A stretch of DNA of 64,000 nucleotides from positions 31,350 to 95,349 of the forward strand of contig OENT01000563.1 in assembly GCA_900239685.1 (NCBI GenBank). The letters run 5' to 3'. Shown here piece after piece: positions 12,101 to 25,416 of this stretch. Source of the DNA: Rotaria macrura. Taxonomy: Eukaryota > Rotifera > Eurotatoria > Philodinida > Philodinidae. A model generated the notes under the pieces. It was not told the DNA's origin. It was given only the letters and a program-made list of their open reading frames with translations, and made no database searches. The position numbers and the translations under genes are program-made. Every line of letters starts with the position of its first letter. The stretch's first letter is position 1.

Positions 12101-15100
12101 ATGAAAAGAGTAATACATTCAGTTAAAGTCGGCTTTGTCCGACGAAAATCTATCCCTTCGCATACTCATGATTATGAATTAAATTCCAATATTGATCGAC
12201 AATCAAATGATCAATCAATGAAAAGAAAGGTACGTCAACAGTTAGAATTAGAAGTATAAAGCAGAGCTGATCTTTCAGAATGATGACTCAAAGAGAAAAT
12301 TCATCCATCGTAATCCTCGACTTTATCTTAAATACTTAATAGTTTTGGAAGAAAACATGGGAACGTATCTGATCATAAAAGGAACTCCGTTATCACTCTG
12401 TATATGTTTTTCAAAACTGTGAGAATTATGCTTTCAGAATTAACGTACGTATTTATAGTATGTCCACCATAATTTTTGAGCCGATGATACAAGAATCTGT
12501 ATGAATTATTCGCACACATAATCACAAAGAAAATATCGAATATTTTCATTTATTTGTCAGGCAGCTCAAAAAGAGATTTTTAAAATGCGAGGCTATATTT
12601 TCTTTCAGTTGCTTTTTACATTGCTCTTAGTGGTTTTATCAACTGGAATTTCTGTAAAGACAAGCTAAATTACTTAAAAAATAATCAAAACTAATTAATC
12701 CAGTCTATTAGACGAGAGAGGTTGTGACTGGATAATCAAAAATTGAACGAAAGGTTAAAAACTTCTGTCTCCTCCAATTTATATGTAACTAATAAAAAAA
12801 GACTACCCCCACTCCCCCATCCTGCCTGCCATAATAGAAGGCCACCCCGAATTTTAATTAATGTTTAATAATTATTATACCTATATTTTACGTAAAACGG
12901 CCTTTTTTCCAAAATGTTGAGATGAAATTACCTCTAAATAAAGACGAAACTGATTTTTTAACGTTGAAAACGAGGATAAGCCCCGGAAAACTTTCAGAAA
13001 ATGCAGCAGAAATACTCCAGTTTTCTAGAGAAATTTTCCGGTTAAAACCTGCGGAAAAAGGTGATTCATATTAGAATGCCGAACGACTTTTAATACGGGC
13101 GAATACGAGGAGGGGGAAGCGGGAAGGGTTTAATAAATTATGCTTCAAGAGTAATCTTCCAGAATGACTACCTTTTGTTTCAACATTCGAAGAAGTAATT
13201 ATGGGTTTTAATCCACACTATTTTTTTCATTTTCTTTTATTTTTGGTATTAGCAGGGTATCAATTTCTATTTTTACTAAATTTCGATCATTAATTTTGAG
13301 ATCTGTCCATATTCGGGAATTTTTAAACTGCTTCGGAAGCCTGCGCTTTATTCAGAAACAGACTGCATACAGAAAGAATGAGAGAAAAGAGACATTAACG
13401 AAATCCAATAATAATGTAAAATCTTTGGCACTTCTATAGAACTCTTAAGAATCATAGAAGTTCTAGAACCGGTAGAGCTTTCATGAGTGCTTGAGCTTCT
13501 AGAGTTGCAACTCATATAGAACTCCTACAGATACATGGAATGGCTTGTGAAAGTTCAATGAGTTCCGTTAGTAAGTTGTACTCGTTGAATTCTTAATGAG
13601 AGTAGTCTGAATTGTTCTTTATAGGATTTATTTATCTATTTTATATGAAAGCACGAGTTCAAAGTTCTTTACGTTTTTGGAGTTCGTAGAACTTGACCGC
13701 TACTGCATAAAAGTGCTGAATTGCATTTTAGAACTTTGTTCAAAGTGCAACAGTCAGTCAAACTGCAGGAAAGATAATGGCATGCTCTAGAATCTTCTGA
13801 ACATTTCAAGTGATATATATCAGCATCTTTGAATCTAGTTTCTGAAATCGATTGTAAGGATGCCAGCATTACTATTTGGGATACAACAAGTAACGTTCAT
13901 TGACGTCGAAAGTCGATTCACTGGGCCCTAGACTGATAGGAGTTACGACCGGAAATACCTCAACTGGAGAGAAAACTAGATGTTTGTGTCAGAATCTGAT
14001 CCTGAAGTTTCAAAGAAACGAGCGCATAAATTCATAGGAGATATGAATGGAGTCAACATGTAAAAACGAAGCAAGAACAAGGCGAAAATGAAAATTTTCC
14101 TACGGAAACGTATGAAAAACAACAAAAAGACAAAGCGAAACACGAAGGGCGACAGCAGCCAAACTGGGGCTTTGGAATGGGGGCAGGGATCTCAAGTTCT
14201 CTAGTACATCAGAAACGTGTTTCAAAAACCATGTCAGGGGACTCGAAGGCTTTCACAGTGCTGAAGCAGGAGTGCAACGAACCCCGAACTTTTGTATAGG
14301 GTCCGGTCTCCGAACCCAATACAAAAGTTCAGACTCATTGCATGCCTAGTGGAGAGGGGGCTGGTTAAGTCTCACCTAACTACTGACTCGCCAGATTCAG
14401 AGATTTTACGATGGCAGTCCCGAAATTCTATTGGGGGCACATCCTACATGGGCTCCATCACTGGGAGGGTGTTATTTGGCGTTTCCTTTCGATGAATTCA
14501 AACATCGAAGGCTCCATAAAAATGCCCACTTGTGCCTTTAACATAGTCGTTTGTGCCATTGAAATGGTCGTTTGGGCCACAGAAGTGGTTCTTTCATTGG
14601 TTGTTACAAACAGACAGACAGACACAGATAAATTTTCGTTTCCAGACCCAACCCTTTCAGTGTAAGGAACAGTAATAATAAGCGCATATATAACGGTTAC
14701 TAGCCCCACTACAGTAATCGTGAGTACCCAAACGGTTCAGCTGTGTTTCGATCCGAGGAAAGTTTTTGTTCAGAAAATTCTTCAATTTCAAAGAATTAGA
14801 CGAAAGCATATCGGGGATTGAGAAATACGAGTCCGAAATGATTTTTTCGACGATTTTCAAGATGCTTAACGATGAAATTAGACTGGAACAGTTTTCTCCC
14901 GAAGACTTGTTAGGTATGGCTTTCGAAAAAACTAATTGCGTATTCGAATCGCCCAACTGCCATTTATTTTCGTCAAGTTCCATAGAATTTCCGAATTTCC
15001 TCAAAAAGAAACTCTTCTTGGACAGAAATACAGTATATTAAATTGGTTACACTACCCACGGTTACCATACTCAGAATACATCAATTTGTCTCCATCAGGT

Positions 15101-17675
15101 GAATGAAAATGAAAAATAAAACAGATTTTTAAATACAAGTAGACTGTTCAATTACGTTTGAAAAGAATTCATCCGTACAGTAAGTATCATTTAAAAAAAG
15201 AATCCCAACAGAGTACTCTTCTAATTATCAATCGTTATGATGCGTCCTAATTATACTCCACTAGTTTTCCATCAGATGAATCTAAAAAGAGTTCCTAATC
15301 ACAAGAAAGATAGATTTGCAATGGTTAAAAGCGAGAGAACAGCTGATTGTGATGGTAATGATAAAATCTAAACGACGAAAATGTGATGATCAGAATATCT
15401 TGATTCTGCAGCGTGTCCATCTTCAAGTGTATACGTACGCGTTGAAACATAGATATGCGATGCGATAGAAAACGTGTAATGTTTTCGAATTAGGTAACTG
15501 TATTGCCGATTATATAGCTCCTCATATAGTGATCAACGACCCCAAATGCAAATTCTCACTATTCCTCATCAAGCATCATTAAAAGATATTAATTTCTCTC
15601 CTTTCAATAGCTGTTCAATTTGAATAAAGAAAATCAACACTGTATGACATTGACTATTGATTATAATAAAACTCACTTACTTTATTTGAAAAGCTTCTTT
15701 TTACTGATATCTTGTTAGCCATTCGAACGACGCGATAGTCAATATGCTAGTTCTGAAATCGACGTTCACCAAACAAACACTATTTCAACAATGGAGACAC
15801 CTCGAAATATTTTCCTAAACCAAGTCAAAGAACCAAACAATACAAATCAAATTCGTCCGAAAGTAATTTTTTCATTAAATCGACAGCACAAATACAAAAG
15901 CTGATCAATAGCATAAATATTTCTCGTTTTAGCTGAACCAAATGCCAGTTTCTCCATTACCCCCTCTAACACAAAAAAACAGATTAGCTATTCCAGAACA
16001 GGCAGCAGTTATGAATAGTCTGCATGAAATACCAACTGTTTCAAAGTAACAGCTTTTCTTTTACATTAAATACCCACTCATTAGATTCTTTTTGTACAGG
16101 TGGTCTACAAATAAGAAGATTATTATCGGCATTTCAGCTTCCTCGATTATTGCTGCAATAGTTATTTCTACTACTGTTCCTGCTGTTCTACTTACACAAT
16201 CAAAAGGTAAACTTCGTTTCAGCAACCGAGAAGAGTTACATCAATCATAGGTGTTGTAATTTAATTGAAACAATATTCCATACATAAAAAGCATTTTGAC
16301 ACAATTAGATAACTTTTTCGAATAGCCATTATCTTCAATAGCAAGCTGATAATTACAATATTAATTTTCGATAGGATCGTCAAACTCAACAACAACGACC
16401 ACATCTTCCGTTAATGTGAGTGCATATTGGACGTTCGATAATACAGCAACAGATTCCTATGGTACGTACAACGGTGCACTTATGAATGCTGCGGCGTATA
16501 CTTCGTCGGCTTCAACTAGTATACCGTATGTTGGACGTGGTCAAGCACTTGATCTCACTGGAACACCTACTCCATCATTTCGTGTTTCTTCACCCGCCTT
16601 TAATTTAAGTTATACAAGTTTCACTATAGAAGCTTGGATATACGTTAAACCAGGTAGTAACGATCGCGGACTATTCGGTCAATGTACATGTTCGAGTTGT
16701 TCCGGTCAATGTTTGTATTTGATTATTCGAAGTAATCGGTTGTACATTGATTTCAACTCAAACTATCTGTCTGGTTCAACGATTTTATCAAATAATACTT
16801 GGTATCATATTGCATTCGTGTACAACTATCCTGGGAGACAACAAATATTATATATTAACGGCTATCAAGATGCTATAAAATCGAATGCAGATCCTTATCA
16901 AGGGCAGAACGGAACAATTGAAATTGGTGTCGCTCAAACTTCAACGGCACTTAGTTATTTTAATGGTTACATTGATAATCTGTTGCTGACAACACAAGTG
17001 AGATCTTCGACTGATATATTACGCGATGCATCTTTGGTGGCTTATTATCCGTTTGATTCACCGAATCCCACAACGGACAGTGGTCCAAACGGATTAGATG
17101 GATTGTCGAACAATACGGTAACAGTAACAGGACGTGTCAATCAAGCATTGCGTTTTTATGGATCGACAACTTCTTTCTTTCGAGCATATGGTTTCTATCA
17201 GGTTCCTTATGGCGTAGTTAGTAACAAGGCATTCTCAGTCGCTATGTGGATCAATCCTTCATCAATTACTAGTTGCACACTACTTCAGACGTTCAGTTCA
17301 AACTATGGCTCATGTGAAACAGTACTTGGCTTGTACGCATATGGTATATCCAATGAACAGATCTTCGTACACTGTTACAATTCAGGTCCAGCTGGAATAA
17401 CTGGTTCATTTATAACACAGAATACATGGACACACATTGCAGTGACATATAGCTCATCGAATGGTTACTCTCTGTATATCAATGGGGTTCTTTTTGGATC
17501 CACTGGCTATGTGACATATAGCTCCAGTGGTACATTTACCTATCTTGTTGTCCCATATTTCTCTACTTGTTGTAGTACTGTCATAAGTAACATATTTATA
17601 GGCTCCATTGACGAACTCTACATTTACAGTCGAGAAATAACACAAACAGAGGTTACTCAACTCGCTAGTGCATGA
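12101..17675 (+). CDS. Type II membrane protein with two LamG-like domains, copy 1
   Basis: Five exons: 12101-12229, 15719-15862, 15933-16045, 16100-16206, 16375-17675; phases agree and give 597 residues. Residues 1-128 are hydrophilic and basic near the start (MKRVIHSVKVGFVRR), with no signal peptide. Exon 4 encodes a WSTNKK basic stop followed by one hydrophobic helix (about 136-160), so the topology is probably N-in, C-out. A Thr/Ser-rich stalk leads to two LamG-like (concanavalin-fold) domains, about 178-375 (AYWTFDN ... FTIEAWIYV ... NNTWYHIAFVYN) and 385-595 (LVAYYPFD ... TWTHIAVTYS). The first domain has a CTCSSCSGQC cluster. Such domains bind glycans or proteins outside the cell; the ligand is unknown. 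Intron 1 is 3.5 kb. The protein-level match to copy 2 (25417-28993) is exon for exon, with identical lengths for exons 1-4. Confidence 0.85.
12230..15718. other. Long intron 1 of LamG copy 1
   Basis: 3.5 kb, mostly AT-rich and featureless, with scattered richer patches (C-rich near 12805-12850, AGAACTC/AGTTCT words near 13440-13600) and a tight hairpin at 14286-14330. I found no coding exon in it. Confidence 0.5.
14286..14330. repeat. 21-bp stem hairpin with 3-nt loop
   Basis: The 21-nt arms 14286-14306 and 14310-14330 are reverse complements with two mismatches around a TCT loop. The arm begins GAACTTTTGTAT. It may be a remnant of a mobile-element end; no partner feature was found. Confidence 0.7.
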
Positions 17676-17931
17676 ATTACGATTTCTACGATAAAGACAT
17701 CGAACAATCTCATTCGGCTGCATGACGCTCTAAAAACTATGAACTTTCAACATTTTACCTTTTTATTTTAATTAGTAATGTGTGCCATCTTTTGTTTTGA
17801 AATCTTTCACATTACATTAAAATCTACTGATTAAATATGATACTCAACCGAAACGAAAAATATATCGACAATGATCTGATTGTGTGAATCTGAAAGATTA
17901 CTATAGTCTCTACAGTAGGGGTTAAGTATAG
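17676..17931. other. 3' flank of LamG copy 1
   Basis: Short AT-rich 3' region up to the hAT element; it ends with the left copy of the 8-bp target-site duplication (17924-17931). Confidence 0.5.
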
Positions 17932-19116
17932 CAGAGCTCCGAATGGGATGGGACAATCCCATCCCGTCCCATCCCATCCCATGGGACAAAATTACTTCTC
18001 CTAAATGTCCCATGGGACGTGTTGGGACAAAACATGGTTTCATGGGAAGGGATGGGAGAAATTATTTTTCTTGAATGTCCCATGGGACGACTTCGGACGA
18101 AACATGGATTCATGGGATGGGATGGGATGAAAGATTCGTCCCATGGGACGATTATATGGATTTTTCGATTATGATTTTATTTTATAAAAGACAATGTTCG
18201 TAGACATTGACAAGAGTCAATCTCATTTTTCGTTCTTGTTTTCTATTGAGGGTTGTTCTTCGATCATGTATCCATTCCCGGATCATCATGATGAGTCCTT
18301 TGTGATAAAAGTCTCATGAATTTCCAGTAATGTTTAGACGTCAAAAAAAAATAAAATTTGGAAGTTTCGGAAATTCCAAGCCTGTGGGTTCTGAATTGTT
18401 TGGCGCTCCCAAAAATTATCTGATACCCGAAATTTGTGAAATTTCCAATATCTCTTAACGCTTCGGTTTCACAAACTGTGTATTAATAGTGTCGATGGAT
18501 ACTTTGGAAATTTCGATAATTTCTTTTTTCGAGAATCTAAATGTACCTCTAAATCTCATAAAAAAAATACAATTTCTTGTCTGCGCTCAGCCTTACTATG
18601 TAATTATATAGTCTCAGAACAGTATCTTGACGAAAAATTGCGACTTCAAATATCCTCGAATGTTGTTACGAATTAGAAAGGCAAGAAATGAAGTAAAAAA
18701 ACGTCGATGTCCTTTTACGAATAATGTGGTTCTAAAGCATTAGTGTTATACTAATTACTTTTTTAGTTTTGTCGAGGATATGAGGAAATTAATCAAATTC
18801 TTCTTCTATTTAAAATAGATTGTATCTGAAAAGTGAAAAAAATAGAAGAGCTTTCAGCAAGATGAAAATTTTGCAATATATTTGATAAACGATAAAATTT
18901 TGTATTGCATGAAAATCCCATGGGACGAGATGGGATGGGATGGGACGAAAATTTTTTAAAATTCATCCCATGGGATGCGATGGGCCTATTCTTAAATCGA
19001 TGGGATGGGATGGGCCGACTTTTGAATTCCAAGGGATGGGATGGGATGGGACGGATGAAGAAAATTTGTCCCATGGGACGAATTTCTCGTCTCATCCCAT
19101 CCCATTCGGAGCTCTG
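17932..19116. mobile_element. Non-autonomous hAT transposon, 1185 bp, with GGGATGGGAT subterminal repeats
   Basis: Both ends carry the same terminal inverted repeat beginning CAGAGCTCCGAATGGGATGG, and the element is flanked by exact 8-bp direct repeats AAGTATAG (17924-17931 and 19117-19124). An 8-bp duplication plus CAG-type ends is the signature of the hAT superfamily. About 200 bp at each end is built from GGGATGGGA and CCCATGGGAC words in both orientations, likely transposase-binding or folding sequences. The 750-bp centre is AT-rich and has no transposase, so it needs an enzyme from elsewhere. Confidence 0.9.
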
Positions 19117-19340
19117 AAGTATAGTATACATAATGAACGGTAGAAATAATCGAAATTCGTATTTGTGTCTTGTGCTCGTAAATACTGTCCGAATCCAATA
19201 TAGAATTGGCAATATTCTAGTTATTAATGGAAAAAAATTAACGAATCGATTATTGTAAGCACGAATACCGAAGCGTTCCTAATTAAGAAGGAATCACATT
19301 ATACTTTTTTTGTTCTCGGAATTGATCTGGCTTTTCGGAA

Positions 19341-20508
19341 CAGGGTTGCCATCTCTTCGGATTTTTGCGGAAAGTTTCTGCTTTTTTCCTTTTTTCCCGC
19401 TTTTTCGTGCAAACCATGTTACATGTTGAAAATGCGTACAGAATAAAACCTGCTATTGTTCAAGCAATTAATTCTTAATGCTAATGCTAACACATGCAGT
19501 AAGTGATCACTATTTTTTCTGATTCATAAAATCAATGCAAGAAGAACACTACTAGCTTTTCTATGTAAGAGAGGGTGTGCTCTAATTTCCTATTTGTAAA
19601 GTAAAAGATCATTTCGCTCTGAATTTAAAGCAAATTATTTTCAATTAATTGTGCATTCTATATTCACGTAGAAGAACCTCACATCCAATAGTGGAAACAA
19701 TTTTTCTCTAAGTCATGGATAGTACGATTATAATTGAAGATGAGAAAGATAATAGTCATGAAAATGTAATACCAACAACAAGCGTTTTAAAATCAAATGA
19801 AAATAAAAGCTTTGAAGCCGTCTCAAATGCTTGTGAAGAGAAGAGAAAAAAAGACGTTAAATTCACAGTGATTACTAGATTCTCAGCTGGGATAATTTTT
19901 ACGAAAATACAGACCGGATTCAACTAAAGTTCTTTGCATTGCCTGCAATGAACATTTTTCAATCCATTATGGTTGAAAGAATGATATTGACCGGCAAATC
20001 AAGTTGAAAAGACACATGTATAAGATAAAATTATTACACATATATCGACAATTGATAACAGCAACAATGAAACCAAATAGGGAGCGCGAACAAGTAGCAG
20101 CTGCAGAAGATACTTTTGTTACTTAGAGATTCTTGTAAACGAATATCAGTCAATTTAGTAGCTGCTGAGTTACAAATTCATTTAAATTCCTCATTATCAT
20201 GTACTGGTATGCATCAATATTTGTTATCTCATAAAGATTTACTAGGAGCAATCAGTTCTAACAACAACTATGCATTAAAATAAAGCGGGTCCAGTAAAAT
20301 TTCTATGTTTTTGTTGATTTTGTCTTTTACATATTTTGAAATCTTGGTGAAATAAAACGAAATGCCACATATATCGATATGTAAAAAAACCTAATATTCT
20401 CAGAAATACTAAAACTCTATTAAAAATACCTTTCCGCTTTTTTTCCGCTTTTTCTGTTTTTCTTTCCACAATTTTCCGCTTTTTAGACTTGATGAGGTGG
20501 CAACCCTG
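19341..20508. mobile_element. Degenerate hAT transposon with transposase remnant
   Basis: The ends are inverted repeats: CAGGGTTGCCATCTC on the left and, read from the right, CAGGGTTGCCACCTC. Flanking 8-mers TTTCGGAA and GTTCAGAA match at 6 of 8 positions, consistent with an aged hAT target-site duplication of the nTnnnnAn type. Both subterminal regions hold repeated TTTTCCGC words. The interior contains a decayed transposase N terminus (see 19715-20020). Confidence 0.8.
19715..20020 (+). pseudogene. hAT transposase N-terminal remnant with BED-type zinc finger relic
   Basis: A 70-codon frame starts MDSTIIIEDEKDN at 19715. After it ends, the sequence continues in another frame with CIACNEHFSIHYG, a stop codon, and then NDIDRQIKLKRHM. 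The Cys-x2-Cys ... His ... His spacing and the pattern of a short, basic K-R-H end match BED-type fingers found at the N terminus of hAT transposases. A frameshift and an internal stop show it is dead; the catalytic core is missing. Confidence 0.6.
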
Positions 20509-20516
20509 GTTCAGAA

Positions 20517-23500
20517 TGATTTTATTGGCTAATAGTGAAGTACTCGATAAATTTTTTAGTTGATAAAGTGTGTTGAAGGCTTGATTTTCTTCAATAGAAG
20601 TCGCGAAATTTCTAATACAAGGAATATATGAAAATACTGATTAAAAATATTTCTAAACGGCTGATAACTAATTATTTTAACAAAAGTCTTCTGAAATTTC
20701 TAAGCAATTTTGACTATGGCTCTTTTATCGAAGCATATTTTTACTTTCGTTTTATTCACTCATCCCATCATAAAAGCTAGGCAATACGGCCGTGACTTTC
20801 TTGTGGTATGGAAAAATTGGATGATCGGAAAACTCGTTGGATTGTCGATATGTTGCAAGAGTGCATCATACTAGATATCTCTATATTAAAAGTCGATTTC
20901 ATAAAGCATTATCCACAGATTTGGGGTGCAGGGTGTTGGTTTAAAGCGTGACGTGTGAATTAATGTGGGTGGGCTTGCGTACGGATCTGTAAACATGAGG
21001 TGCACGTCAATGTGTGAATGAGATCCCGGCATTAAATACAGTTATACCAAAGCTAATCCCAACGATAACTGTTTGCTTTTCTGAATCACAATCACAGAAC
21101 CTCTCTCAAAAATTCCCAATAACAATTAAATTCCACACTCATAGCCATGGCATGCTGACGGTACTGTAAATAAATATAAGACATGGGCGTGGTTGTGGAG
21201 AGCATGGAAAGCTTAGTCTGTACAAACTATACAAATGAGCACCTTCAAGAACATTTGAACCCTACTACTCTTGTAATGAATGTAATTTCTGATATCTATA
21301 ATTATAATTAGAGCATGAATCGTGTTACACAAAAGTTCTTTATGGCTACCTATTTTTTAGCTCCTGTGATATCAAAGAGTCGCGAATCCACTCATTTCTT
21401 CGTCGACAATGAATAGACGAATCTTTTGAACGAAATTGAGTTTGAACGGATAAGATTAAGTAAACGTGCTAGCTAAATGCAGCTTCAATAGACTTAAGCT
21501 TCTAGCGGTGTTTTGAAAAGCTTGAAAAGAGTGAGCATTGCTTTCAACATGAAGACTCCAAAATTCGAAAAAAATGGTCAGTTTTTGTATTCCTTTTATT
21601 AGCTTAAACGCGTTTCTAGCAACTTTCAACTAACTGAAAGCACGTTTAAGCGTTCAAAAAACGGCAATAAAGGGGTGCTTTGAGCAAAACATGCGCATCT
21701 AGTTGCTTCTTTCCTTTCTCTGCGCACCCACATGATATGGAAACACGATCGTTTCCGGTCGTCATAATGGTCAACTTGGGTGCATCTTTTTGCAGTGAAG
21801 AGAAAAGTTCAGTATTCTGAAAACACTCAATAACCTTCTAGAGGATAGATAATAGGCAATTTAACAATGAATTTTAAATTTCCAACGGGGAATAATATTT
21901 CTTGTTGAATATCATACAAATATTTCAAGTCCCATTGGAACTATATAGTGCTGTTTCACAGAGGAATCATTCAGCTTTGTTTCTCATGAAAAATATTATT
22001 GCTTCAAATATCATAGAATCATTTGTTTTAAAACATGTACAGAGTTTCTTTTTATTGAAATCAATGGTATCAAATACCTACACTTTTAGAGCTACGATGA
22101 GACGAATGAAACAGACTAACTAGAGATGAACTTTCCTAACGTTAAATAAGCTGTCGACAATGTTCTTCTAGACTATTAGAAAAAATTTCAATCAAAGGTA
22201 CTATTTATCGTTTCTAACTAGTTCTGGACATGTCAATCTTTCTAACAAATACAACAAGCAAAGTCTATAAGAAACTTCATCCTAATGTTCCATAAAATAT
22301 GAAAACCATTCAGAACTCGTTCATCACCCATTATATAGATGTATACATGTAGGCAACATAAAGCTTTGCGATGAAAGATCATGGCTTAGGTGACACATTC
22401 TCTTTTTCAAAGTATACTAATCTCTCAAAAGTATTTGAGTATGATTTTTCCACATGACTGTAGTATAGTCATGACATAAGTCCTTCAATACTCTATAATG
22501 GGTCATTCTGTAGAACATACATGCTTTTATCCAGGAAAAATAGAAGTTTTAATGAAAAGCATTTTTCTTCACTGCCCCATTCCCCTACATACTGCTGGCT
22601 GAAAAATTAAGCTTAGTTATCATATTATAGTCAATGCATATCAATGACAAAAATAAACAAAGTAAGAAATACAAAGGAGAAAAATAGAGGGCAGACAAAA
22701 AAGCACATTTCTCTTTCAGATGTAGCCATAGAAAAAACAGTGTTAGTTATAACAAGTAATACTCGACTCACTTGATTGTCGAATGCATATTAAGCGTTTG
22801 TGTATAAAACGATACTTGACAGCCTTCAACAAATACTATAATGTTCGATTCCGGAGAATGGATCTATATTATACCGTGAATATCGCTATGTACTTGAATG
22901 TCAGTTTTCGTAAGACTCTTAATGTTTGTATAGTTCTTTGTCACAATGACACTTCCAATTCAATACTATATCAAATAGAAATGCACACAGTCTGCGCCAG
23001 CAAAAAATCAAGAATAGGCACCTCTTCTAACACGCTACCCATCCTACTTTATCTTATACAAGCCGTCTTTGAATCAATGAAATTGAAAATCTCTAAAAGA
23101 ATCTTGCCGTCCCATGTACTCTCCAGATGCTCTATATACATGCAAAAAACTTCTTTGTTGAGCTTCTTTGAAATATATATTTCTAGTTTTTCACTACTTT
23201 TACGAAATGAAAAAACGTATCTGATCTTTTCGATTGACATCCTTACCTATATATTCCTCCACTCTGAATCGTTTCTACTGTGAGTATTCTAGGCGAATGG
23301 CAAGTAGCTACCTTGCCATCGCTGATTTTTATATAAGATAATCAAGTTTAAGGTTGGACTTAGGCGATTATTGATGAGTTTCATTCAAGAATAGATGGAT
23401 TCATAACCTGATTCTCAGTAAAATATTCAAAACCGAACTGTTTCTGATTCACAGATTTTTATTGTATATCTTAAACTAACCTTTCTTTAACACAATATAA

Positions 23501-25416
23501 TATAGACTTTCAAAATACTGATAAAAACATCCTGTTCTTGTTTCGTGGTAATCTTCGGTCAAACTTTGTGAATTACCTAGGTAGATCATGCAGACACATG
23601 ATTTGATACGTGCTTGGAAACATACAACTATACCAGAGACAAAAACTAAGAACGTTTTTCACTTCCCGTCCTGCTCTTACATTTTTTTCTCTCCCTGGCT
23701 CTGCTTCGCTCCGTCGTAGCCTTTACCCATCCCGGCCCTCCTGACCATCCAACCAAAAACCTTGCTCTGTCCCACCCCGTTCATTCAATCAAAATCTCTC
23801 CCCACCCCGTTCCATTTTGATCGAACGAGTACCATTATCCCTAAATTGAAATTCTCAAACTGATCTCTAAAATATTCCTACTTCCAAAAGTCATTTTGAT
23901 GTTCATTTTGGCCAGAATTAACGTCAAAATGAATATTTGGAAATAGGGCGGAAATGGTAACATACCTTTCGACCTATGAACTATGCACACAAATAAAAGC
24001 ATGTTATTTCATATGATCACCACTTTACATGAGTAAATAATGAATCTCTTGGAAGAAGAACTATGCCTTTTTAGAAATACTACACTGTACATCAAAAATC
24101 AGCATAATGAATTTTAGAGGGGTATCCAGATTACACATTGCAGCCCTGATGAGTTTGCTTCAAGGAGTGTTGTCTAGTTGGAAGTCAAAACCAGTTGATT
24201 ATTAATCCTAGCTAAGCAGCATCGTGCTTCTTGACATAAGGATATGAGAATGAACATAAAGATGGTTCTTATTGATAACGACATTTCTAATCATCAATGA
24301 AATGACGAAGAATTTGAATTGAAAATGGGGTCAAGGGTTGAATGAGGAAAAACACAGTGGGAAGACCGTTGAACATAAAAGTCTGCTCCATTCAACCAAC
24401 TTCATGAAAACAACCATCAAAGGAATTTCTGTTCAATAAAGTATAAAATAGTCTTGTCATCTAGGAAATGCAAAATAAATTTTAATTCTTATATGCAACA
24501 TGAAATCTTTAACATTCTCTTAGTAATGCAAGTCGCTATGATTGGTTCCATTGAAAAATGGGGAAACAATTACTCGTTGGCCACGCTATTTAAAAAAATA
24601 TCCGTGAACTAAAAATACACCGTCGGAATTTCTTCTAAAACTGTAGTATGTTCACGATTGTTCAAATTAATGTTATAGCTACCAATCTTTCTATACTATT
24701 ACTCAAATATGATTTTTTGCATGTTTACTAGATTTCATTGAAATCAAAAAATCACAAGACAAGAGTCTCCTCCATTACACTAAAAGTCGACTTTGCACAT
24801 ACGACGAAACGAAAACGTATAAATTCATAATAAGAAAAAAAATCGAGTTCATATAGCCAAACAATAGTTATCCTGGTCTCAAGTAGTCATGTGAAGTACA
24901 TCGCGTCTAATTGAATTCATGATTTGAAATGAAGTGTCAGAGTAGTATAGGGTGAAACAAACACAGAGAAAATAATTCTTTCATAATATATTTATTTCGC
25001 CAAGGTTGACTGAAATTCGTCGAAATGAGCTAAATAATTATAAAAAAGCAGGACACTATATTGAAAACTATTATTGACATTCGTATATATCTTCAGTATT
25101 GCTAAAAAACTTCTTTTAGAAAATCGAAAAGCATGAAAGAAAAGAAAAATAAACATTCAATGAAAATTATATTGATCTTTGCTCAAAACACATCTTGTTA
25201 TTGTAAAATTCTTGTCTGACAGACATCGCAGCTGTATTTCGAATTTCAAACATGATATTTGTATTTTTTTCTTATTCAATTAAATTAAGAAAATAGTCGC
25301 ATCAACAGTAGGATGAAAAACAAAAACAAAAAGTTGATATATAAATAAGCAAACAATGAAATCAATACTACAATAGTTTCAAACAAGATTTCAATCATCC
25401 GATCAGAATCGAATCA
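20517..25416. other. Gene-poor spacer between LamG copies 1 and 2
   Basis: 4.9 kb without a recognisable gene. The longest frame (22783-23283, 166 codons) is rich in Ile/Leu/Ser/Tyr as expected of random AT-rich sequence and has no recognisable motif. A C-rich patch at about 23690-23820 (repeated CACCCCGTTC) is the only compositional oddity. Confidence 0.5.

Noticed and set aside
16416..17675. 419-codon ORF as a complete gene
   Set aside because: It begins with GTG inside exon 5; a splice acceptor at 16374 and four upstream exons with a membrane anchor give the real start at 12101. The same holds for 27734-28993.
18793..19212. ORFs with repeated MGWDGMG/IPSHPIPS words
   Set aside because: They are translations of the GGGATGGGAT arrays in the hAT element, not genes.
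22783..23283. 166-codon ORF in the spacer between LamG copies 1 and 2
   Set aside because: Composition matches random AT-rich sequence and no domain, splice context or duplicate supports it.
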